Assembly (NCBI RefSeq): GCF_039537505.1
Contig: NZ_BAABAQ010000002.1
Span: 1-64,000, forward strand
DNA: 64,000 bases
From: Streptosporangium oxazolinicum
Lineage (GTDB): Bacteria; Actinomycetota; Actinomycetes; Streptosporangiales; Streptosporangiaceae
Direction of reading: 5' to 3'
In this document: piece after piece, positions 52,345-59,948 of the stretch
Layout: each line of letters starts with the position of its first letter
How positions within the stretch are numbered: the stretch's first letter is position 1
Position numbers and translations under genes: made by a program
The notes under the pieces: model-generated
Databases searched by the model: none
What the model saw: only the letters and a program-made list of their open reading frames with translations
Told to the model about the DNA's origin: nothing

Positions 52345-54036
52345 TCAGGGACGCTTGGTCTCCAGGTCCACGGTCTCCTGGATCCAGTCGATCCCGGGGG
52401 TCCTGGCGGCCGAGGGGTCGACCGGGCGCAGGTAGGTCCGCTGCACGCCGGGGACCCGGTCCTCGATCACGAAGGTCGCCTTGGTGTGCGCGGCGGCGCC
52501 CGGCTGCGTGACCTTCGGCACCACCTTGAAGTCCGCGGTGAGCTGGTCGCGCTCGATCCTGGTCAGCACGTAGCCGCGCTGGTTGTTGTAGAACTTCAGG
52601 TGCGGGTTGATCGTCAGGTACGGGTGGGTCGCCGGGTCGGAGTCGAGGCCGTCGCCGCCCGTGGAGACGGACGAGGCGACCAGCTCGGAGCCGACCGTGC
52701 GGGTGGTCGGGTCGTCGTAGTCGAGTTTGAGGTCACTCGCCCAGTGGGCGTGCACGTCGCCGGTGAGCACCACGGGGTTGCGCACCTTGGCGTCGACCCA
52801 GCCCTGGGTGATGCGCTGCCGCGAGGCGACGTAGCCGTCCCAGGCGTCCTGGCTGGTGATCTTGGCGGGCCCGGCGTTGTTGTCGCGCTGGGCGAAGAAG
52901 ACCTGCTGGCCGATGATGTCCCAGCGCGCCTCCGAGTGCCGCATGCCGTCCAGCAGCCAGCGCTCCTGCGCGGCGCCGGTGATCGAGCGGGCGGGGTCGA
53001 CCGCCGCCGGGCAGTCGCTGTAGCCGTCGCCGCAGCCCTGGTCGCTGCGGTACTGGCGGGTGTCGAGCATGTGGAAGGTGGCCATCCTCCCCCACCGGAC
53101 GCGCCGGTAGAGCTGCATGTCGATCCCCCGGGGGATGGAGGCGCGCCGCAGCGGCATGTTCTCGTAGTACGCCCTGAAGGCCGCCTCGCGCCGGGCGAGG
53201 AAGTTGGGCTGGGGCACCTCGGGCTTCTCGGGCACCTCGTCGGCCCAGTTGTTGTCCAGCTCGTGGTCGTCCCAGACGACCAGCCAGGGGGCGGCGGCGT
53301 GCGCGGCCTGCAGGTCGGGGTCGGCCTTGTACTGGGCGTGCCGCTGGCGGTAGTTGGCCAGGCTCTCGGTCTCCGGCCCCTCGTGGTGGCGGATGTTGCC
53401 GCCGGGGATGGTGTAGGTGTCGCGCCGGTACTCGTACTGGTAGTCACCCAGGTGCAGGATCAAGTCGGGCCGCTCCTCCGCCAGGCGCCGGTAGGAGGTG
53501 AAGTAGCCGTGCTCGTACTGGGCGCAGGAGACGAAGGCCATCGCCAGGGCCGAGCCGTGGGAGAGGGCGTGCGGGGCCGTCCTCGCCCTGCCGATCGGCG
53601 AGAGGTACGGGCCGACCTTGAAGCGGTACCAGTAGTCCCGGTCGGAGGACAGCCCGTTCAGCTCGACGTGGACGCTGTGGCCCCACTCGGGAGTGGCGAC
53701 GGCCACGCCCCGGCGCAGCACGCGGCGGCCCCGCTCGTCGCCGTAGACGTGCCACTCGACGGGGAAGGGCCGGGTGGGCATGCCGCCCAGGCCGTCCTCG
53801 GCGAGCGGCTGGGGCGCCAGGCGGGTCCAGATCACGAAGCCGCCGGAGTCGGGGTCGCCGCAGGCGACGCCGAGGGTGAAGGGGTCCGAGCGCAGGCCGC
53901 GGGAGGCCAGGGACGCCAGGGACTCAGCGCTCTCCTGGGCGGGCTCGGGTCCGGCGTGCGCGGCGGCGGGGATCCCCGCCGCCGCGCCGGCCGCGATACC
54001 GGTGACGAGAAAGGATCGGCGGGTGAACTTCGACAA
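52345..54036 (-). CDS. phoD: Tat-exported alkaline phosphatase PhoD family
   Basis: Secreted calcium/iron-dependent phosphodiesterase/phosphatase. 563 residues. The twin-arginine signal is MSKFTRRSFLVTGIAAG with a cleavage region near AAHA. After an N-terminal beta domain comes the metallophosphatase core: FVSCAQYEHGYFTSYR, LILHLGDYQYEY, VVWDDHELDNNW, VVLTGDVHAHWASDL. The start is TTG 54036, with GGAGG 5 bases upstream and the Tat motif starting four codons in; a longer frame to 54312 is rejected. Probably induced by phosphate limitation as in relatives, but I could not see a convincing Pho box. It sits between pdxS and pdxT. Confidence 0.94.
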   Translation of the reverse strand: MSKFTRRSFLVTGIAAGAAAGIPAAAHAGPEPAQESAESLASLASRGLRSDPFTLGVACGDPDSGGFVIWTRLAPQPLAEDGLGGMPTRPFPVEWHVYGDERGRRVLRRGVAVATPEWGHSVHVELNGLSSDRDYWYRFKVGPYLSPIGRARTAPHALSHGSALAMAFVSCAQYEHGYFTSYRRLAEERPDLILHLGDYQYEYRRDTYTIPGGNIRHHEGPETESLANYRQRHAQYKADPDLQAAHAAAPWLVVWDDHELDNNWADEVPEKPEVPQPNFLARREAAFRAYYENMPLRRASIPRGIDMQLYRRVRWGRMATFHMLDTRQYRSDQGCGDGYSDCPAAVDPARSITGAAQERWLLDGMRHSEARWDIIGQQVFFAQRDNNAGPAKITSQDAWDGYVASRQRITQGWVDAKVRNPVVLTGDVHAHWASDLKLDYDDPTTRTVGSELVASSVSTGGDGLDSDPATHPYLTINPHLKFYNNQRGYVLTRIERDQLTADFKVVPKVTQPGAAAHTKATFVIEDRVPGVQRTYLRPVDPSAARTPGIDWIQETVDLETKRP

Positions 54037-54202
54037 GGGAACCTCCCGGGTGATCGGGCTCGAACGCCCGTCAGCCTCGCGGAGCAGCATGACTGCGGAG
54101 TTAACTCCCCCTGTCAGGAAAAAGGCGACCTCCATCACAGAGATCGCCTGATTCCCGGCTTTCCGGGCCTTCTCCGGCCTCTGCGGGCCGTGGAGCCGCG
54201 CC

Positions 54203-55117
54203 CTACCAGCCGCGCTCGGCCAGCCGGTGCGGGGCGGGGATGTCGTCGACGTTGATGCCGACCATGGCCTCACCCAGACCTCGGGAGACCTTCGCGACGA
54301 CGTCGGGGTCATCGTAGAAGGTGGTGGCCTTGACGATCGCGGAGGCGCGCTCGGCGGGGTTGCCGGACTTGAAGATGCCCGAGCCGACGAACACCCCCTC
54401 GGCGCCGAGTTGCATCATCATCGCCGCGTCGGCCGGGGTGGCGATGCCACCGGCGGTGAACAGCACGACCGGCAGCTTGCCGGTCCTGGCGACCTCGGCG
54501 ACCAGCTCGTACGGCGCCTGGAGCTCCTTGGCCGCGACGTAGAGCTCGTCCTCGGGCAGCGAGCCCAGACGCTTGATCTCGCCCCTGATCTTGCGCATGT
54601 GGGTGGTGGCGTTGGAGACGTCGCCGGTGCCGGCCTCGCCCTTGGAGCGGATCATCGCCGCGCCCTCGGTGAGGCGGCGCAGCGCCTCGCCCAGGTTGGT
54701 CGCGCCGCAGACGAAGGGCACCGTGAACTGCCACTTGTCGATGTGGTTGGCGTAGTCGGCCGGGGTGAGCACCTCGGACTCGTCGATGTAGTCGACGCCG
54801 AGCGACTGGAGCACCTGGGCCTCGACGAAGTGGCCGATGCGGGCCTTGGCCATCACCGGGATCGAGACGGCGGCGATGATGCCGTCGATCATGTCGGGGT
54901 CGCTCATCCGGGAGACGCCGCCCTGGGCGCGGATGTCGGCGGGCACCCTCTCGAGGGCCATGACGGCGACGGCGCCGGCGTCTTCGGCGATCTTGGCCTG
55001 CTCGGCGTTGACGACGTCCATGATGACGCCGCCCTTGAGCATCTCTGCCATGCCGCGCTTGACCCGGGCGGTTCCGGTGACGGTCGTCTCGCTGACTTCG
55101 GGCGTGCTGCTGGACAC
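54203..55117 (-). CDS. pdxS: PLP synthase subunit PdxS
   Basis: Builds pyridoxal 5'-phosphate from ribose 5-phosphate, glyceraldehyde 3-phosphate and ammonia from PdxT. 304 residues, TIM barrel: GGVIMDVVNAEQAKIAEDAGA, RMSDPDMI, PVMAKARIGHFVEAQ and VFVGSGIFKS are diagnostic. GTG 55117 follows GAGGTAG. Confidence 0.97.
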   Translation of the reverse strand: MSSSTPEVSETTVTGTARVKRGMAEMLKGGVIMDVVNAEQAKIAEDAGAVAVMALERVPADIRAQGGVSRMSDPDMIDGIIAAVSIPVMAKARIGHFVEAQVLQSLGVDYIDESEVLTPADYANHIDKWQFTVPFVCGATNLGEALRRLTEGAAMIRSKGEAGTGDVSNATTHMRKIRGEIKRLGSLPEDELYVAAKELQAPYELVAEVARTGKLPVVLFTAGGIATPADAAMMMQLGAEGVFVGSGIFKSGNPAERASAIVKATTFYDDPDVVAKVSRGLGEAMVGINVDDIPAPHRLAERGW

Positions 55118-55267
55118 GGTCTCTACCTCACGACGGCTGGCTGCGGATCACGGGCCGTCCCGGGGACGGCCACTACGCTTCCATCGTAGGTGCTGGCGGC
55201 CTGCCGCCTTACACGACGCCTTGTCGCTCTTGGGCGATCCTCTTGGACAGGATGTAGGGCTTGCGCG

Positions 55268-56284
55268 TCAGGGAATGACGGGTTTGGCGGAGGCGAGCAC
55301 GACCCAGACCTGTCCGGGGGCGAAGTTCATCGGCTCGCCCGTCTCGGTGGTGAAGACGGTGCCGTCCTTCTCCTTGGGCCGCGACCAGCGGGCCTTGAAC
55401 GCCTGCCCGTCGCGGAGCACGATCGCCCTGCCCTTGCCCGTGCTGTGCACCAGCGGGGTGTAGCTCTGGTTCTTGTCGTGGAACTCCGAGCGCTCCGTCT
55501 TGGTGTACTGCACGACGATCGTGGGCGCGCCGAGCTGGCCGCCCTCGGCCGCCATGTCCTTCTTGCCGTCCTGCCAGATCAGCCACTTGCCCGCCGTCTT
55601 CGACCAGCCGAAGGTGAAGCTCGCCGCCGGGTACTTCACGCTGTACGTCTTGCGCGGCACGCCTCCCTCGGGGGCGTCGCCGAAGGTGAACCCGATGTCC
55701 TTGGCCTTGCTCGCCTTGGGCGCCCCGGCCAGCAGCTTCCGGGTCTCGGCGAACAGGTTGTAGGGGGCGAACCGCCCCGGCTGGCGGAAGTACGCGCCCG
55801 GCTGCCTGCTGTCGGAGACGTCGTAGAGCGGGGCCTCGGCGATGAAGGGGAGCATCTTGGTCTGCGCGCCCGAGTAGGCGAAGGCGGGCCTGCCGAACTG
55901 CGGGACGATGTGCAGGTCGGAGATGCGGGCGCTGCGGACCGGGCCGATCTTGGCCGGGATCTTCGAGGAGAAGACCGCCATCAGGCGGGTGAGGCCCGCC
56001 TCGACCTGCTCGACGTAGACGATGTCGGCGCTCTTCAGGCCGAGCTGCGGCTTGCCCGCCGAGGTGTTCTCGATCTTCGCCGTGAGCACCGCCCTGCGGG
56101 CCGCGCCGGGCAGGCCGGTGAAGGGGTGCGTCGGCTCGGGTGTGGGGGTCGGGGCCGCACTCGGCTCGCCGGCCGCGCCCGCGGGGGTGCCCGGCGAGGC
56201 GGGATCGTCGGAGGAACAGGCGGCGGCCGGGGCCAGGACCGCGACTCCCGCCAGCGTGACGGCGATCATCCGGGACACCCGCAC
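55268..56284 (-). CDS. DUF3048-domain lipoprotein (YerB-like)
   Basis: 338 residues with a lipoprotein signal peptide (MRVSRMIAVTLAGVAVLAPAAAC, lipobox cysteine at 23). A Ser/Pro/Thr linker (PSAAPTPTPEPTHP) follows, then the DUF3048 domain with KIENTSAGKPQLGLKSADIVYVEQVEAGLTRLMAVF, GPVRSAR and the C-terminal GQVWVVLAS. Expected on the outer face of the membrane. Function unknown. ATG 56284. Confidence 0.9.
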   Translation of the reverse strand: MRVSRMIAVTLAGVAVLAPAAACSSDDPASPGTPAGAAGEPSAAPTPTPEPTHPFTGLPGAARRAVLTAKIENTSAGKPQLGLKSADIVYVEQVEAGLTRLMAVFSSKIPAKIGPVRSARISDLHIVPQFGRPAFAYSGAQTKMLPFIAEAPLYDVSDSRQPGAYFRQPGRFAPYNLFAETRKLLAGAPKASKAKDIGFTFGDAPEGGVPRKTYSVKYPAASFTFGWSKTAGKWLIWQDGKKDMAAEGGQLGAPTIVVQYTKTERSEFHDKNQSYTPLVHSTGKGRAIVLRDGQAFKARWSRPKEKDGTVFTTETGEPMNFAPGQVWVVLASAKPVIP

Positions 56285-56399
56285 GGCTCATCTCCTCAAG
56301 TCGGCCACTCGGTTACTCGGCCACTCAGTCGTGAATCGCCAAGAGCTTACCGGTGTCCGACTTGTCAGATACTCCGGTTTATGTACGCCTTATTTACCT

Positions 56400-56939
56400 T
56401 TATTCGGCGGCCAAGACCTTCGGGGGCGCGTCGTCGATCTCGAAGAAGTCCGGATACTCGGTGTGCCCCGCCAGCCGCAGCGTGCGGGCCAGCCAGCGGC
56501 GCTGCGCCGTCCGGGTGACGCCCACCGCGTTGTTGTAGAACCGGCGGGAGTAGAGGACCTTGGCCACCGCGGCGTCCAGCTCCTCCAGCAGGTCGGACCC
56601 CGCCGGGGTGTCGGCCAGCCGGTCGCGGAAGCGCTCCTGGTCGACGACGGCGCGCAGGGAGCGCGACAGGTCGCTCTCGGCGTGCTCGCGCTCCTCGGGC
56701 CCCGCCGTACGGGCCTCGTGGGCTGCCGCGGCCAGCACCAGGCTCGTGGCCGGATCCAGCAGCCGGGAGGCCGCAAGCTCCAGGCTGACGGCGGTCCGCC
56801 GCACCAGGGCGGCGTCCAGGGACTCACGGGCCAGCTCCAGCCGGATGTGCATCCGGTCGAGCCGCCCCGCCCGCCAGGAGATGTAGACGGCGAGGAGCAC
56901 CACGATCGCGCCCACCACCAGGACCAGCGTGGTCGTCAC
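56400..56939 (-). CDS. LemA-like membrane protein
   Basis: 179 residues. One N-terminal membrane helix (about 4-22), then long helices. The block LYSRRFYNNAVGVTRTAQRR resembles the RFYNxAV motif of LemA proteins, and the tail YPDFFEIDDAP follows. Its stop lies well after, and its start ATG 56939 overlaps, the pimA stop (ATGA-type), so it belongs to the pgsA-patA-pimA run. Function unknown; the LemA assignment is tentative. Confidence 0.7.
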   Translation of the reverse strand: MTTTLVLVVGAIVVLLAVYISWRAGRLDRMHIRLELARESLDAALVRRTAVSLELAASRLLDPATSLVLAAAAHEARTAGPEEREHAESDLSRSLRAVVDQERFRDRLADTPAGSDLLEELDAAVAKVLYSRRFYNNAVGVTRTAQRRWLARTLRLAGHTEYPDFFEIDDAPPKVLAAE

Positions 56940-58111
56940 AGCGTGTCGCCCCTCCCGGCCCTCGCCGCGTCTCCGTCGGCCCCGACCCCCACCGCGTCCT
57001 CCTCGACCCCGGCGGTGCTCGCCACGGTCTCGTAGACCCGCAGGACGTCGCGGGCGACCGTCGACCAGTCGTACTTGCGCACGGCGAGGCGGGCGGCGTC
57101 CGACAGCCTGGCCCGGCGCGCGGGATCGTCGAGCAGCGCGGCGGCCTCGCGGGCGAGCGACCCGGCGTCGCCCGTCTCGAACAGCGCCCCCGCCTCGCCG
57201 TCGTCGAGCACCTTGCGGAAGGCCGGGATGTCGCTCGCCAGGATCGCCGCGCCGGCCGACATCGCCTCGGTCAGCACGATGCCGAAGCTCTCACCGCCCA
57301 GGTTGGGCGCGCAGAAGACGTCGACCGTGTGGTAGGCGCGCACCTTGTCCTCCTCGCTGACCAGGCCGAGCAGGCCGATCCGGTCGTGGAAGGCGGCCGG
57401 GACCCGCTCCAGCACCTCGTCGGCGTCACCGGGCCCCGCCAGCAGCAGGCGCAGCGCCGGTCGCTCGGCGGCCAGCAGGGCGAACGCCTCCAGCAGCACC
57501 GGCAGGCCCTTGCGCGGCTCGTCCATCCGGCCGAGGAAGCCGATCACCTCGCCCTCGTCCCAGCCGGGCAGCGGCTCGCCCTCGCCGTAGCGGCTCACCG
57601 TCACCCCGTTGGGGATGAGCACGGCGTCGCCGCCCATGAACTCGACCAGGGTCTTCCTGGCGGCGTCGGAGACGGCGATCCTGCCGCCGATCTTCTCCAG
57701 CGCGCTCATGATGACCGGCACCCCGACCGAGAAGGAGCGGGAGTTGCCGTACGAGGCGTGGAAGGTGGCCACGATCGGCCCCCTCGCCACCCAGCAGGCG
57801 AGCAGGCCCAGCGAGGGGATGGCCGGCTCGTGCACGTGCAGCACGTCGAAACGGCCCTCGCGCACCCAGCGGCGCACCCGGTTCGCCGACAGGAACCCGA
57901 ACGACATCCTGGCCACCGACCCGTTGAAGGGCACCGGGACGGCGCGGCCCGCCGAGGTCACGTACGAGGGCAGGTCGGCGTTCTCCGCGGCCGGGGAGAT
58001 CACCGAGACGTGGTGGCCGTCGGCCATGAGCGCCTCGGCCAGGTCGCGGATGTGCACCTGGACGCCGCCCGGCACGTCCCACGTGTAGGGGCAGACGATG
58101 CCGACCCTCAT
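56936..58111 (-). CDS. pimA: Phosphatidylinositol alpha-mannosyltransferase PimA
   Basis: Transfers mannose from GDP-mannose to phosphatidylinositol on the cytosolic membrane face, the first committed PIM step. 391 residues, GT-B fold: MRVGIVCPYTWDVPGGVQVHIRDLA, VLHVHEPAIPSLGLLA, TFHASYGNS, IPNGVTVSRY, FLGRMDEPRKGLPVLLEA and the GT4 EX7E motif ESFGIVLTE. The last roughly 25 residues are a variable acidic tail. Overlaps patA by 4 bases. Confidence 0.94.
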   Translation of the reverse strand: MRVGIVCPYTWDVPGGVQVHIRDLAEALMADGHHVSVISPAAENADLPSYVTSAGRAVPVPFNGSVARMSFGFLSANRVRRWVREGRFDVLHVHEPAIPSLGLLACWVARGPIVATFHASYGNSRSFSVGVPVIMSALEKIGGRIAVSDAARKTLVEFMGGDAVLIPNGVTVSRYGEGEPLPGWDEGEVIGFLGRMDEPRKGLPVLLEAFALLAAERPALRLLLAGPGDADEVLERVPAAFHDRIGLLGLVSEEDKVRAYHTVDVFCAPNLGGESFGIVLTEAMSAGAAILASDIPAFRKVLDDGEAGALFETGDAGSLAREAAALLDDPARRARLSDAARLAVRKYDWSTVARDVLRVYETVASTAGVEEDAVGVGADGDAARAGRGDTL

Positions 58112-59049
58112 GGCCTCTCCTCCCCGGGCTCCCGGGGCTCCCGGGGCTCCAGGTCCTCCAGCCAGAGGCGCTGGAGCATGTGCCAGTCCTCGGGGTGCTC
58201 GGCGATGCCCTTCTCGAAGACGGTGGCGAGACTCTGCGTGACGACGGCCACCTTCTCCTTCCTGGTGCCCTCGGCCGGGACCGCGATCTCCTCGTGGAAC
58301 TGCAGCCCCCAGCCGTTCTCCTCGAAGTAGGGGATCGCCGGGATGAGGGCGGCCCCGGTGTGCACGGCCAGCAGGCCGGGACCGGCGGGCATCCGGGTGG
58401 CCGAACCGAAGAACTGCACCTCGACCCCGTTCGCGGTCAGGTCGCGCTCGGCGGGCAGGGCGACCGGCAGGCCCGCGCGCAGGCGCTGCGCCAGGGTGCC
58501 GAAGGTGTGGCCGTCACCACCGGTGAGCGGCAGCACCTCCATGCCCAGCCCCTCGCGGAAGGCGGTGTAGCGGTGGAAGAGCGACTCGGGCTTGAGCCGC
58601 TCGGCGACCGTGGTGAACGGGTGGCCCGTACCGGCGAACCAGGCGCCCGCCTGGTCCCAGTTGCCCATGTGCGGCAGGGCGAGGACCACGCCGCGCCCCC
58701 TGGCGAGGTTGTCGTAGACGGGGTCGGCCCCGGCTACCCGCATCCGGGAGACGATCTCCTCGATGGGGATCGAGGGCAGCCGGAACACCTCGTGGAAGTA
58801 ACGGAAGTAGGAGCGCATGCCGTCGCGGCTGAGCGCCCGGATCGCCGGATCGCCCGGCGAGGTGCCCCTGACCCTGGCGAGGTTGGCCTCAAGCCTGAGC
58901 ACCGACTTCCCCCGGCGTCTCCACAGCCGGTCGGCGGCGGCGCGGAAGGCCCAGGCGGTGAGCCTCTCGGGCAGGCGGGGCACGACCGTCCAACCGGCGC
59001 CGAACGCCGCGGCGACGAGACGATCCTGGGGGGAGGGCTTGTCGGTCAT
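58108..59049 (-). CDS. patA: Phosphatidylinositol mannoside acyltransferase
   Basis: Acylates PIM1/PIM2 with a fatty acyl-CoA (LpxL/HtrB-like family). 313 residues with the catalytic HX4D box HMGNWDQAG at about 126-134 and the downstream ERDLTANGVEVQFFGS. ATG 59049 starts 12 bp after the pgsA stop. The pgsA-patA-pimA order is the actinobacterial PIM locus. Confidence 0.93.
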   Translation of the reverse strand: MTDKPSPQDRLVAAAFGAGWTVVPRLPERLTAWAFRAAADRLWRRRGKSVLRLEANLARVRGTSPGDPAIRALSRDGMRSYFRYFHEVFRLPSIPIEEIVSRMRVAGADPVYDNLARGRGVVLALPHMGNWDQAGAWFAGTGHPFTTVAERLKPESLFHRYTAFREGLGMEVLPLTGGDGHTFGTLAQRLRAGLPVALPAERDLTANGVEVQFFGSATRMPAGPGLLAVHTGAALIPAIPYFEENGWGLQFHEEIAVPAEGTRKEKVAVVTQSLATVFEKGIAEHPEDWHMLQRLWLEDLEPREPREPGEERP

Positions 59050-59061
59050 CGATCTTTCCGA

Positions 59062-59679
59062 TCAGCGGAGGGTCCGTGGCGGGTGGGAGACGGCCTGCCG
59101 GTGCACGTGCAGCAGGCGCTGGCCGACCGTGACCGCGCTGGCGACGGCGAGCAGCCAGAGGCCCGCGGCCAGGATGTACGGCACGCCGAGACCGCCGAGA
59201 CCGACGGAGACCAGGCCCACCACCAGGCGTTCCGGCCGCTCGGCGAGGCCGACGTCGCACGTCATGCCCAGCGCCTCGGCCCTGGCCTTGACGTACGAGA
59301 CCACCGCCCCCGCGACGAGACAGAAGAGCGCGACCCCCGCCAGCACCCGCTGCCCGCTCACGACGAACCAGAACACCAGCCCGGAGAAGATGCCCGCGTC
59401 GCCGACCCGGTCGAGGGTGGAGTCGAGGAAGGCGCCCCAGGTGCTTCCCGGGCCCGTCATCCTGGCCATGACCCCGTCGAGGAGGTCGGCCAGCACGAAG
59501 AAGGTGATCACCACCGTACCAATGAACAGCTGGCCCCGCGGGTAGAAGAACAGGGCCGCGGCGACGGTGCCGAGCGTGCCGGCGGCGGTGACCGCGTTGG
59601 GGCCGATCCCGCGGCGGGTGAGTGCCCTGCCCAGCGGGGTCAAGAGCCTGGTGACGGCGGGGCGCAGAAGTTTCAGCAT
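59062..59679 (-). CDS. pgsA: CDP-alcohol phosphatidyltransferase (phosphatidylinositol phosphate synthase)
   Basis: Makes the phosphatidylinositol (phosphate) backbone for PIMs from CDP-diacylglycerol. 205 residues, about six membrane helices, and the full family motif D-LL-DG-VM-AR-x8-G-x3-D-x3-D in DLLDGVMARM...GAFLDSTLD. ATG 59679 has GGAG just upstream. First gene of the PIM run. Confidence 0.92.
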   Translation of the reverse strand: MLKLLRPAVTRLLTPLGRALTRRGIGPNAVTAAGTLGTVAAALFFYPRGQLFIGTVVITFFVLADLLDGVMARMTGPGSTWGAFLDSTLDRVGDAGIFSGLVFWFVVSGQRVLAGVALFCLVAGAVVSYVKARAEALGMTCDVGLAERPERLVVGLVSVGLGGLGVPYILAAGLWLLAVASAVTVGQRLLHVHRQAVSHPPRTLR

Positions 59680-59799
59680 CGCGCTCCGATCGTAGGCCAC
59701 CCGGCCTGCGCGCGCGCATCGGCGGCGGGCGGCGGCGAGCCGGGGAAAACGATGTTCGCGAGGACGGCCCGGACACGTAGCGATCAGGCCTTCCTCTCG

Positions 59800-59853
59800 C
59801 AAGAGGATCGCCCCACCCCTCTTGTGATATTCGCCACATGGGTATTTGGTGAA
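59800..59853. promoter_or_regulatory. Two inverted repeats in the pgsA / EF-G-like divergent region
   Basis: CAAGAGG (59800-59806) is inverted as CCTCTTG (59818-59824). TTCGCCA (59830-59836) is inverted with one mismatch as TGGTGAA (59847-59853). The surrounding bases are AT-richer and could hold the promoter of the EF-G-like gene. No factor is identified. Confidence 0.35.
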
Positions 59854-59948
59854 CAGACCGAGTCCGTGCGATGCACGAGCTCGGCAGCGGACCCCGGGGG
59901 TGTGGCCCCACCAGGCCGCGCCCCTTCGGCAACGACGCGGGAGGCGAT

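Noticed and set aside
54037..54110. Possible Pho box before phoD
   Set aside because: Sequences such as GTTCGAGCCCG and ATCACCCGGG only loosely resemble the GTTCACC direct repeats. The match is no better than expected in such GC-rich DNA.
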